DNA of 64,000 nt from NCBI GenBank assembly GCA_937625935.1, contig OW569378.1:393454-457453 (forward strand), written 5' to 3'. Shown in pieces: positions 41,433-51,282 of this stretch. The number at the start of each line of letters is the position of its first letter. The first letter of the stretch is position 1. The DNA comes from Tetramitus jugosus (lineage: Eukaryota > Heterolobosea > Eutetramitea > Acrasida > Vahlkampfiidae). Both the position numbers and the translations under genes were made by a program. The notes below the pieces were generated by a model that worked only from the letters and a program-made list of their open reading frames with translations, was not told where the DNA came from and searched no databases.

Positions 41433-43376
41433 ATGATGATAATGAACCCACATCAACAACAACAACAACAATCAGAAGTGAACCTAACCACTTCACACAC
41501 CAAACGTGTCACTCACAAAAACATTTTGGATCAAGTCGAAGATTGTCTCGCCAATTTTGATCGATCCGAACAACCCATTACACACCAGAATTGGAACGAT
41601 GTGCTGCGAAATTATCGAGTCGCTCTCACACAGTTAAACATCTTGTACGATTATGCTTCACCAAGAGATGATGACAATTTACCGAGAGCCATCTTCCCAG
41701 AGCACATTCCTGATCAATTTAGAGAAAATGTGGATGCTCTACCAAGATTACTCAGTGTGTTTACATTGGATTTGACAAGTAATACGGAGATGGGTGCTGG
41801 TGGTACTGGTGGTGGTAGTGGTGAAGATGCACACACGACGACAATGACAAATGGAGGAGGTGGTAGTGTAACGAATGATGTGATGCAATTGAGAAATGCA
41901 AAGGAATCGGTGGAGCAACACAATCAACGAATTAAACAATTGTTGGAGCTGTATCGGAAAGAGTTGATTGTGCAGGGTAAGGGTGCAAGTGATGTTGCTG
42001 GTGATAGGGAAGATGTAGAGTCGTCCACTCCCACGTCAACGACAAGCAGTAGTGGCAAAAAAACAAAAACCAAGAGAAAGCAGAGCAAGAAGGATAAGAA
42101 GAGGAAGGGTGAGTCAGTGTCTTCTCAGTTGGTGATTCGATCGAGAGAAAGTGTGGCTCATGATTCAAAAATTTCCAAACCAACAGGCAAACATGCTCAA
42201 TTGCTTGCTCTATGGGATGGAAAGGGAGTCAAGGCTGTTGTTTCCAAGAGAGCTTCTGCTGCCAAGTCGGCTAAACAAGCGACTGAAGAAGCATCTACAA
42301 CGGTCGATCCCAACTCGCGTGCATACTTTGTTGAGCACTTCCAAAAGAGCCAAAAGGCTGCTCCTGCTGCCTCCGAGGCTGGCTTACCTTCAATTCCTCC
42401 AACGAACGCTGCCCCTGCTTCAAATGCTGGTGTGAGCACTGCACATGGAGTGAAGAGTGAAGAGACTGCCAAGATACCTCCAACGTCTGGTGCAATCGAT
42501 CAAAAGGTACAACAGCGACTCAGAGTCAAGAAACAGGATGGTACTCCTGGGAAGTTGATGACAGAAAAGGGTTTGGGTTCATCTCCTGCTGCAACAGGTC
42601 AACTGACTGTGAACCGAGGAGTTGACATGAAAACAACGATCAAGGGTCAGAAGGCAATGCCTACTGGCACCCAGAGATCATCTTCTCCCACAGCACAGAT
42701 GCTCACGACCCAAGCAACGCCTCCTTCTCGTAACTTGACCTCTTCGCCTACTGCAATGAAGAGAGAGCCCACTGCAACTAATACCACTCCAAAGATACAA
42801 CAAGCATCACGAACAACACCTCCTCCTAGTAGTACTCCCACAGCTCGACCAACCATCAACAATGGTGTTCAGAGGTATGCTCCTTATGGACCACCGATTG
42901 GAGGTCAATCAGTTCCTCTCAACACACAACGGGTCATAAAACAACCTGGAGGCACACCCACAAACTTGGGTACTCATCCTAGCCAATTATTTAATCCTAC
43001 AGTTGACTTGACGAATCAAAGTCAGGCAGTGCCTGCCCCAAACACAGCAATGAATGCAACAGGTTCGGTGCCTAGACGACAAGCACCTGTGAGAGCAACA
43101 AATCCTCAAACTGTAATGCCTCAACAGATGCCTCCTATGGTGAATTATCCTGTAATGATGCCTAATCAACCACGCACAGCTGCAATGGGAAGAGGACTAC
43201 CAATGGGAATGCCTGCCGCTTACAACTTTGGAATGGTTCCGCAATATATGAGACCTTTCATGATGCCGAATCAAGCAATGCCAATGATGATGCCTGTCCC
43301 TCAACAACCACCCACTCAAACTCCACAGGCCAATCAACCAACACAAGCAAAACAACAAGCCGCAAAGAAAAAGTAA
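41433..43376 (+). CDS. Med8-like N-terminal domain protein with long disordered tail
   Basis: 647 residues from the ATG at 41433; an in-frame ATG at 41325 is also possible but lies only 35 bp after the preceding stop and adds an unstructured basic stretch. Residues about 25-115 are helical (ILDQVEDCLANFDRSEQ, NWNDVLRNYRVALTQLNILY, LPRAIFPEHIP) and resemble the Mediator head subunit Med8 (W..VL..F.VL..QL..L, then P). The rest is Gly/Ser/Thr/Pro/Gln low complexity with a Lys-rich cluster (KKTKTKRKQSKKDKKRKG) that would serve nuclear import, and a Met/Pro-rich C-terminus. The Med8 assignment is tentative. A nuclear protein is likely. Confidence 0.5.
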   Translation: MMIMNPHQQQQQQSEVNLTTSHTKRVTHKNILDQVEDCLANFDRSEQPITHQNWNDVLRNYRVALTQLNILYDYASPRDDDNLPRAIFPEHIPDQFRENVDALPRLLSVFTLDLTSNTEMGAGGTGGGSGEDAHTTTMTNGGGGSVTNDVMQLRNAKESVEQHNQRIKQLLELYRKELIVQGKGASDVAGDREDVESSTPTSTTSSSGKKTKTKRKQSKKDKKRKGESVSSQLVIRSRESVAHDSKISKPTGKHAQLLALWDGKGVKAVVSKRASAAKSAKQATEEASTTVDPNSRAYFVEHFQKSQKAAPAASEAGLPSIPPTNAAPASNAGVSTAHGVKSEETAKIPPTSGAIDQKVQQRLRVKKQDGTPGKLMTEKGLGSSPAATGQLTVNRGVDMKTTIKGQKAMPTGTQRSSSPTAQMLTTQATPPSRNLTSSPTAMKREPTATNTTPKIQQASRTTPPPSSTPTARPTINNGVQRYAPYGPPIGGQSVPLNTQRVIKQPGGTPTNLGTHPSQLFNPTVDLTNQSQAVPAPNTAMNATGSVPRRQAPVRATNPQTVMPQQMPPMVNYPVMMPNQPRTAAMGRGLPMGMPAAYNFGMVPQYMRPFMMPNQAMPMMMPVPQQPPTQTPQANQPTQAKQQAAKKK

Positions 43377-43432
43377 GCTGTGCAAAGTAAAGCAATTGTG
43401 TAATGTATATTGTAACTCAAACTACTGTATCT

Positions 43433-45673
43433 TTACTCTTGGCGATGCCTCTTTGTTGCATGTTCATCATCAAAGTAAGCTTCATTGTCACCAGACAACA
43501 AACGCTTCCGTTTGGAACTGTTGTCTTCTGTTTCAGCAGCTCTTTGCTGAATTCTTACGTTGAGACACAAATAATACTCAAGAACACGTAACATCTGAGT
43601 GCCAGAACACTTGTCTTCTTGACCTTTAGCGTCAACGATTTTCCATTTGCCCATATGAGAAACAAATACACATCGAGCAAAAGCTACGCCTTCTCTGCTC
43701 AATATTTGGAGCATATCTGATTCGATATGATCATTTCCAAATAGACAATCCTCAAAGTTGTAATAGTAGAGCCACTGAGTAATAGGATGTGGATTATTTT
43801 CCCGATATACTTGAACAGAGAAACTGAGCTTCACATCCTCGGTTTTTTCATGGTGATATTGAACTTTGAAGTGTGCAAAGCCATCACAGGCAGACAACTC
43901 TCGCTCAAAAGCCAGTTGATTTTGTTCGTCTTCGATGAGTTTTCTTGAACGTTCGTCAGCACCGTTCGTTGTCGTCACGCCCAAATATAATCTCAAATCG
44001 TCCTCTGTAATATTCTCAATTACATTCTCGAGAGTATTAGCAATCACTTTAAATCCGTTTGCGTGGTTCTTATCATCACGAATCAGATCCAATTTCCACA
44101 TTGCAGGTTCATACGCAAGATAACTAGGTGATTGGTAGTCGGCATCCGGATCGAATATATGATCATTAGGATGAGGTACTTCGAATGAACATTCAACAAT
44201 ACGTCCTGTGCCCGGTTTTGACCTGCGCAGTTCATCCAAAATTTTTGCATCGGTCGAAGGAGATACCTTCATTGTACGATAGAGAATTGCATTGTGGCGT
44301 GACCAATAATAAAAGTGAAAGTATTCTGCTTGATCATCCAGTTGATCAGGTGTTGGTCCTTGTGGAACCACCAAAAAATCAGAGGTAAGCTTATCAGGCC
44401 ATTTCCATTTCAGTAAGTACCCGCTGCTACCTGGCGCAAATGTGTACAAGTCTGGACTGTTGGGAGTAAACACCAATCCATCGTTGAGATTATAGTTTTT
44501 GTAGAGGTATTTGTTTGGCTCTGTTGGAGACTCTGTGATGAAGCTTCGTACCTTTTCAAACTCGTGCTTCTTATAAAAGTGTTTTGGTAGGACGAGCAAT
44601 GACACTGGTTGATTCTCCTTCCGCAACAATTGACTATTATAAAAGTGATGTGGTTCGGATATGCATGAAATGATGGCATTCTTCCGTTCTAGCATGGTCG
44701 TTGCACACAAATTGACAGTTTCTCCACTTTCATTTGTGCAGCAAATGGCATCATACACTGTATAGTTGTTGCATTTGTTCACAAGATTAAAAATAATCTC
44801 TCCGTCCAGAATCACAGTTTTTTGATGTTCGATGGGTGGTAGAGGCTTTTGATTCTTGATTGCATTGACTGCCGCAGTCTTAAAATTCGGTGTAACAAAC
44901 ACAAACTGTTCGGTGCACAGGAAAAATTCAACCTTTCTGTCAAACAAGTACGAGAATTGCCAACCCAGGTCTCTCTGTACTCTAAACTTTTTTTTCGTGC
45001 TCTTGTCCTCCAGGATCAACTCATTGACAAAGAAGCGATAATCCTTGTGTTCGACTCGAATGTCCATTGATGGTTGATGATTGATCAATGCTTGCTGATA
45101 ATTGTACTCTAGTCTCAGATTGTCAAACAAGGTCAAGCACACAAATGATCTTCTGCCTTCGACTGGCCATTTGGACCATCTTGGAAAATCAGGGATATGA
45201 TGACTGAATAACATGGCTCTTACACCATCCGATTTTTCAGTAATCCAATATTCATTCTCCTGTATCATACATCAAATTTGTTTCAGCACATGCTGCTGCT
45301 TGTTTCGCTCCGAGAGACAACACAACAAAAAAATCATGTGAAAAAATAAAGAAAAAGTACTTACGCTCAAAAAGGGTAAATGTCTTCTACACAATTGAGT
45401 GGCCATAGGACCAGGAAACACGTCCAATGGTGTCTTTTTGGCAGTCGTATTGTGACCGAGTACCCAACTCTGAACCATTTCTCTCATGATATAGTCAATA
45501 GAGTGTATTCCTGTGCCATTCTCTGGAGCTACACTTCCATTCTTATACATTTGATCGAGAGCAATCAAGCTATAAGCATAATTCTTCTCTTCACCAAACA
45601 AGCAATTGATCCAATCACGGTTGATTCGCAAAAACCAACCATATTTTGCATATTTCTTGGCTAAATCTTCCAT
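43433..45673 (-). CDS. mRNA capping enzyme guanylyltransferase (two exons)
   Basis: Exon 1 is 45365-45673, the intron is 45260-45364 (GTAAGT...ACAG, 105 nt) and exon 2 is 43433-45259, giving 711 residues in phase 0. Nucleotidyltransferase motifs are in order: I TEKSDGVR with nucleophile K112 (the junction falls eight residues before it), IIIa VILDGEIIFN, IV NDGLVFTP, V GYLLKWKWP, and the OB-fold motif MWKLDLIRDDKNHANGF. It adds GMP to 5'-diphosphate RNA ends in the nucleus. No RNA triphosphatase domain is fused, so that step must come from another protein. The 150-residue C-terminal extension ends in a Lys/Arg-rich tail (KRKRL, KRHRQE). Exon 1 encodes a family-typical lead-in (PGPMATQLCRRHLPFLS). 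Confidence 0.9.
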
Positions 45674-46242
45674 TCAAAGAATATGATGACGTTTTTGTGT
45701 ATGTAGGGTTGTTGTTGTCGCGCGAGTTGGAGAGAAACGGAAGAAGAAGAAGAAGTAGTGGTTGGTGAAGAGAGAGGATGGATTCGTGCACCTATAATCA
45801 CAACACACGACAACGTACTCGTTTTTTTTGATGATTGTTTTGCTCGAATTTCGGAAAATTAACCGGAGAGAAATCAGAAAAACATGTTTCTTTATGGATA
45901 CAAAACACGAGATAGATGGCGTAATGAATGGGACACTGACACAAAACACGATCCATCAACTTGCTGTTGTGTTTCAATCAAGTAAGATGAGTCGAAAATT
46001 GTCATGATGACTTGAGCTTTTTTGGTCCGTTTCATCAAAGTTTACAGTTCGACTGTCTGTTATCCGCTGGCGCAATTCCGAAAAAAGAACACGATTTACC
46101 CTTTGATCTGCGCAGAAACTACATTCACTCTCTTCTGTTGAGAAGATCTCCAAAATACCAAGCTACAAAACACCACACACAAAGCAAATCAACAACAGTA
46201 TAACATTATTGTAACATAAAACATCAGAAGTAGCTACTAACA
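45674..46242. other. intergenic, divergent promoter region
   Basis: 569 bp between the capping enzyme start (45673, leftward) and the DJ-1-like gene (46243, rightward). It contains GAAGAA/purine runs near 45740 and A/C-rich leader sequence before 46243. No RNA gene, repeat or convincing frame is seen. Confidence 0.55.
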
Positions 46243-46944
46243 ATGACCGCTGAAAAGAAGAAAGTATTGATGGTTCTCACCAATGTGGATCACATGGGTG
46301 ACACTGGTAAACAAACTGGTTGGTACTTGCCTGAAGTAGCTCATCCTTATGAAGTGTTTGAAAAGAATGGGTATCATGTTGATTTTTTAACTCCTCTGGG
46401 TGGATTTGCTCCAGTGGATGAAAACAGCGTAAAGGATTGGTCAAAAGATGAAGTTTGCACTCGCTTCTTCAATGATGACAAAATTAAGGAGAGATTGAAG
46501 AATACATTGAGACCAGAAGATGTAAAGCTCGCTGATTATGGCGTCATTTTCTATGCGGGAGGTCACGGCCCTCTCTGGGATATCCCAGATAATCAACAAA
46601 TCGCCAAGTTGGCCTCTGATCTCTATCAGAATCAGAATGGAATTGTATCTGCAGTGTGTCATGGCCCTGGTGGTATCTTGAACATCAAGCTCGGTAACGG
46701 AGATTACTTGGTCAAGGGAAAGAAGGTTACAGGCTTCTCGAATGAAGAAGAAAAAATTGTCCAACTGCAGGACGTTGTTCCATTCTTGCTCGAAGACGAA
46801 CTCAAGAACAGAGGTGCACAATATGAGAAAGCAAGTGAGGCCTGGGGTGCTCATGTCACTGTTTGTGGTCGCCTCGCCACAGGACAAAATCCAAACTCTG
46901 CTACGCCACTCGCAGAAGCAATTGTCAAACTATTGCAGGGGTAG
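46243..46944 (+). CDS. DJ-1/PfpI family protein, Hsp31 / class I glutamine-amidotransferase-like
   Basis: 233 residues. The nucleophile elbow is SAVCHGPGG with C139 followed by H140. E31 in TGWYLPEVAHP is the glutamate that polarises the cysteine in Hsp31-type members, and FYAGGHGPLWDIPD carries the conserved GGHG loop. Length and the large insertion after strand 2 (PVDENSVKDWSKDE) match eukaryotic Hsp31-like glyoxalase III or chaperone proteins rather than small DJ-1. Likely role: cytosolic detoxification of methylglyoxal or protein deglycation/chaperoning under stress. The frame is intact and no signal peptide is seen. Confidence 0.9.
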   Translation: MTAEKKKVLMVLTNVDHMGDTGKQTGWYLPEVAHPYEVFEKNGYHVDFLTPLGGFAPVDENSVKDWSKDEVCTRFFNDDKIKERLKNTLRPEDVKLADYGVIFYAGGHGPLWDIPDNQQIAKLASDLYQNQNGIVSAVCHGPGGILNIKLGNGDYLVKGKKVTGFSNEEEKIVQLQDVVPFLLEDELKNRGAQYEKASEAWGAHVTVCGRLATGQNPNSATPLAEAIVKLLQG

Positions 46945-47179
46945 AAATAAACACAAATTAATGTTGCTTCTAATCACTGGTAAAAGCACTCACTTGAGTT
47001 TGTGAACTAACAGTCAATATGAGAACACTGTTCAAAAAGTGCTATCCACAGGCGAGAATGCCCCATTGAACGAGCTTAAAAGGAAGAAGAGGAATACAAT
47101 ATGGAAAACATGAGGAGATCCAACACCATTTTCGATTGGGCAACTCCAAGCTTTCTAATTCAAACAAAAAAACAAAACT

Positions 47180-47494
47180 ATGCGTCACGATGAAAGCACA
47201 TTACTCGCCATCATATTGGCCCAGGAGTGCAATACTACCCCAACAGAAGAGGAAATCAGAGCTATGAGGTATAATGAGACATTGGGTGAAGATGATTTTG
47301 ACTTTAGTGACCTTAATGCAGAAGAAGATGAACAGATCCAATCACAAATTGCTCCGCGCTATTTGGACAAGATTAATCGACTTAGAAATCGGTTAAAGGA
47401 AGAACAGGAAACTCCAACACCGTTGAGTCTGTCCACTCCATCTGATTCTGATATGCAACAGAATTCTATCAAACTCCATCAGGCATGTGTTTAG
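47180..47494 (+). CDS. small acidic hypothetical protein, possibly continued by an interrupted downstream frame
   Basis: 104 residues (MRHDESTLLAIILAQE...), acidic with a basic helix near 60-75 (YLDKINRLRNRLKEE), ending at TAG 47492-47494. The same frame reopens at 47546 and runs to 47734 with protein-like composition (KWSKDPVAFTSPDACWLF, YTQQLEEFSPNEHL), and a second frame between them is also coding-like (MTDPLVDPATLFDAEKE). I suspect one gene of about 180 residues broken by an indel or stop, or an unrecognised intron. No family is recognised. Confidence 0.45.
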   Translation: MRHDESTLLAIILAQECNTTPTEEEIRAMRYNETLGEDDFDFSDLNAEEDEQIQSQIAPRYLDKINRLRNRLKEEQETPTPLSLSTPSDSDMQQNSIKLHQACV

Positions 47495-47837
47495 GGCTAT
47501 TCTTGGTTGACACAAAAAACCATGGTCAAATGACTGATCCTCTGGTTGATCCTGCAACGCTTTTTGATGCTGAGAAAGAAACAAAACAACGGAAAATGGA
47601 GCAAGGATCCAGTTGCGTTTACGTCTCCTGATGCTTGCTGGCTTTTTTTCCTCAGTGATACGTCTGAAACTAGGAAATACACCCAGCAATTAGAAGAGTT
47701 CTCTCCAAACGAACACCTAACTTTCGATAAATGAATTTGACAGACAAATTAATTTTCCAGGAATCAATTTCTTTTAGAACTAAGCGATTAAGAATACAAA
47801 CCTAATACTCCCTATCCGCTTAAGAATCACCTCGATA

Positions 47838-48570
47838 TCATATTTTGCCATTTTCTTTAGTTTGGTATTGTTGCAGCTGTTCAAAGTATGTGATCCGAGT
47901 ATATTCACTCAGATTCTTCTTGAACTCCTCAGAGAGAACTGGGACTTGTCTCTTGAGATCCACAGTGTCAAAATTAGTTTGCATTTCATTTTCCGTCATT
48001 TTACTCGACATTGTGGGAAGAGACTCCCCAATTGATCCCTGAATATTGGGATTAGACCTCCAAGCAGAAAGAGCTTCCTGGAATGAATTCTTAGCTTCCT
48101 TTTCGTCATACACTCCCCATAGAGCTCCTCCACTGTCAGGCTGTTCCTGTTCGTTGTTTCTGAGAATGATACTTTCTTTGTTTTCTGGCGTTTGGATCAT
48201 TCTTTCATTGTTGTACTTTCCACTTGAAGGTATCAACTCTTCATAAACAGAGTTTTCTATCCTTTTCGAAGTGTAAACTGCTTTAGAATTCGAAGCCAAT
48301 GTTTCTTTCTGAGAAGATAAAAGGATTTCTTTTGTTTTCCAAGCTGTTTTAGCACTCCTCCAAATTCCCTGTCTTTGCAAGAAATCGTTCAGTTTTGTTG
48401 TTCAAAAAAAGAAAACGATCATACTTCATACTTCTTCGATCTTCTTGATCCTTTGCCAGATCTTGCCGCAGACGAAGAAGTTTTTCCTCCATTTGCTTTG
48501 CTTCCAGAGCTAGTTGCTCAGAGGCTGAAAGCTCTTTCCCTGGGAGTCTGACACTTTTTGTTGTTCTCAT
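47838..48570 (-). pseudogene. ZBBX-like small coiled-coil protein interrupted by a single-base frameshift
   Basis: The start is taken as the ATG at 48570 (MRTTKSVRLPGKELSASEQL). The first frame ends at 48349; the second, overlapping by about 30 bp, runs to 47838. Removing one A from the AAAA run complementary to 48393-48396 would join them smoothly, giving about 243 residues. The N-terminal SVRL...coiled coil resembles the start of ZBBX proteins, and the later motif GALWGVYDEKEAKNSFQEAL, then SAWR, is a conserved block I associate with the same ciliary family. No B-box zinc finger is visible. Either assembly error or a broken gene; the family call is weak. Confidence 0.45.
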
Positions 48571-48893
48571 GAGGTTCTTTGTTTTGATCAGAATAGCCGT
48601 AGATAGGGGCGGGAAAATTGGACAAAAAATTTCAACACCTTCACATGAAAAAAAACATGTTTGTGACAACCTGCATTTGTAGCTATAAAGTACGTCAGGT
48701 ACAAATTTGTGGTACCCATGTCACCTATTAGAATATTTACAACACGATTGAAGGAATCGGACACATTTTCCTTGATGACGTCATCATGAGATGAGGGATG
48801 CGCATAAAAGAAAGGATCTCCTTCACCCACAAGCTTCCAACAAAAACAAACACAAACGTTAGTAAACACCATCTCATACCCTTTACACACCAA

Positions 48894-51155
48894 ATGGAGA
48901 GTCTTATTAGTGAAAAACCAGTCCCTTTTATTGAACAATACACCGATGAACATGGTGCTGAAAAATGGCGTGTAGCCGATGAAGCGATTGAACTCCTTGA
49001 GGGAATAGAGGATGAAGTATCAGTAGTCGGCATCATAGGAAAATACCGAACAGGTAAATCTTTTGTGATGAATAGACTGTTGGAGGTTGAGAAGGGAGGA
49101 TTTGACTTGGGTCACACCACCAAAGGTAAAACTCGTGGAATCTGGCTTTGGGGTAAAAAGATGGAAGATTCAACAATGCTCACCCTGGATACTGAAGGAT
49201 TGTATGACATTGAGAATGATCAAAACAGAGATTTGCATTTATTTTGTCTTTCCATTTTGTTAACGACTGTCCTCGTGATTAACTTTCAAGGAGCTTTGGA
49301 TCAGAGTATTCTCGAAAAATTGGGATTTGTGACAAAATTGACGGACCTTCTTTATTCAGAAGAAGATGGGGAAGATTTCAATACTTATTTTCCCAATCTT
49401 ATCTTTCTCGCAAGAGATTTCGCACTGCAGATTGAAGGTGGAGACGAGCAAGGTTATCTCGAGACAGCTTTGAAAAACTCTAAAGGAAAAACACGACAGA
49501 CCATCGACCAGAACAATGTGAAACAAATGATCAAAGACATATTCCCGAAGATGATTCTAAGAACATTAATAATGCCAGTTGACGACCCTGCTAAAAATTT
49601 GTCGAAGATGATGGACGAACCTCACCTCATTAAGCAAGAGTTTATTGATAAGGTTGATGTTGTGATTCAAGATATTCAAGGACTAAACAATGTCAAAAGA
49701 GTCCAAGATGTGGTATTAACAGGAAGAAGTTACGTGCAAGCTGCTAGTGCTTTTGTTCATGCTATTAATAACGAACAAATGCTGTCCATTCCAGATGCTT
49801 TTGAAAATGTATGTACTGTGGAGAAGAAGAAGGCTATTGATTTTGGAATCACTCAATATAATTCAAGTTGGACAGAAGTGAGAGAGAAATTTCCGATTTC
49901 AGTTGAACAATTTGAGAAGCATCATGAGGAATCAAAAACCACAGTTTTGGATCAGTCATTGCAATACGTAAAGCGTATTCCAAATATTCACGAGTCAATC
50001 CAACAATCATTGTGTGAATATATCCTTGGAAAGGGAGCCGAGAAAGGATTTTATCATCAATTAGAGCAGGAGAACAACGAGAAATCGATTGAATTTTGTT
50101 CCCAGAAGGCTCAAGAGTTGTATAAGGAGTTCCAATCCAAAATCTCAGACTACAAGGGGAAAGATGCATCTGAGGAAGCGCATTCAGATTTTAAAAAGAT
50201 TCATGACGCTTATGAACAAGTTGCCATCGGGATAGGTAAGGAGAAGGCTTGGGACAACATAGAAAAAGAGTATGAGAAGGATTTGAGTCTTCATTTGGAA
50301 CGCCTTAAGACTCAGGAGAAGGAGGCAGCACTTCAACTAGAAAAGGAAAGAGCAGCAGAAGAAAAGAAGCAAGCAGAATTGAAAATGGAAGAGATGAGAG
50401 CAATGCAGAGACAAAATGAGGAGAAGTTGAAGCGACAAGAGGAAGAACAGATCAGACAGAAAGAAGAACAGGTCAAACAGAAAGAAGAATGGATCAGAGA
50501 GAAAGAAACATGGGCCAGACAGCAGGAAGAGCAGGTCAGACAAGAGTATAGAAACAAACTTATGGAAATGGCAAAACAGACCAATGTGAAGCAAGAGCCA
50601 AAAAGAAAACCAGACCAAAGTGATAATAGTGACTACGAGGATGATGATAATAGTGAAGCTGAGTGGGCATCAAGTTACTCACAATCCTCGCAAAGAAAGC
50701 TCGAAGAACAAAGCCAGTTGCAAGCTCAAAGACAGATGCAAGAGCATCAAAGAGAATACCAAAGGAGACTTGAAGCACAGAGAAGAGAAGCACAAGAGGA
50801 GAGCGAGCGCAGAGAGAATCAAAGAAGACTTCAAGAACAACAGAGACAACAACAATTAAGAGAGACCCAACAAAGAGAAAACCAGAGGAGATTAGAAGAG
50901 GAAGCGGAAGATGACGACCGTAGATTCTACAAGGGTGGACAATTCATTCCAGGAGGTGGAAGAGCACCTAAAGGGGGGCTTTTCGTTTCCTCTTATGGAT
51001 CAGTGAGCCAACCACAACGTCAATCCAGCAGTGGAGGATGTACATGCACTGAAAAGTTTTTCAAAGGAGGTCAATTTATTCCTGGAGGTGGAAGAGCACC
51101 CAAAGGAGGCGTTACCAGAAGCGTTCCCGGTCCTGGAGGCTGTCCTTATCATTAA
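48894..51155 (+). CDS. guanylate-binding-protein (GBP)-like large GTPase with glycine-rich tail motifs
   Basis: 753 residues from the ATG at 48894 (an upstream in-frame ATG at 48798 would add 32 unstructured residues). The GTPase domain has GKYRTGKSFVMNRLL (P-loop, about 51), the switch II motif LTLDTEGLYD (about 97) and the guanine-specificity RD in FLARDFAL (about 173), all as in GBPs of the dynamin superfamily. A helical middle domain follows, then about 200 residues of Glu/Gln/Arg coiled coil. The C-terminus has two copies of KGGQFIPGGGRAPKGG (about 680 and 725) and cysteines (GGCTCTEK, GGCPYH). Such GTPases self-assemble on membranes. Here the tail motif may provide the membrane or partner contact, since no CaaX box is present. 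Confidence 0.8.
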   Translation: MESLISEKPVPFIEQYTDEHGAEKWRVADEAIELLEGIEDEVSVVGIIGKYRTGKSFVMNRLLEVEKGGFDLGHTTKGKTRGIWLWGKKMEDSTMLTLDTEGLYDIENDQNRDLHLFCLSILLTTVLVINFQGALDQSILEKLGFVTKLTDLLYSEEDGEDFNTYFPNLIFLARDFALQIEGGDEQGYLETALKNSKGKTRQTIDQNNVKQMIKDIFPKMILRTLIMPVDDPAKNLSKMMDEPHLIKQEFIDKVDVVIQDIQGLNNVKRVQDVVLTGRSYVQAASAFVHAINNEQMLSIPDAFENVCTVEKKKAIDFGITQYNSSWTEVREKFPISVEQFEKHHEESKTTVLDQSLQYVKRIPNIHESIQQSLCEYILGKGAEKGFYHQLEQENNEKSIEFCSQKAQELYKEFQSKISDYKGKDASEEAHSDFKKIHDAYEQVAIGIGKEKAWDNIEKEYEKDLSLHLERLKTQEKEAALQLEKERAAEEKKQAELKMEEMRAMQRQNEEKLKRQEEEQIRQKEEQVKQKEEWIREKETWARQQEEQVRQEYRNKLMEMAKQTNVKQEPKRKPDQSDNSDYEDDDNSEAEWASSYSQSSQRKLEEQSQLQAQRQMQEHQREYQRRLEAQRREAQEESERRENQRRLQEQQRQQQLRETQQRENQRRLEEEAEDDDRRFYKGGQFIPGGGRAPKGGLFVSSYGSVSQPQRQSSSGGCTCTEKFFKGGQFIPGGGRAPKGGVTRSVPGPGGCPYH

Positions 51156-51282
51156 TACAATGCATACTTTATTAATATCAACCGAAAGGATGCAAGAAGA
51201 ATAAAACTGTGAGTTACAAACTCATCTTTTTTATTTGAGTGAACATTTAGACGAGTCTACATATGGCTTTCCAATTCAGCTG

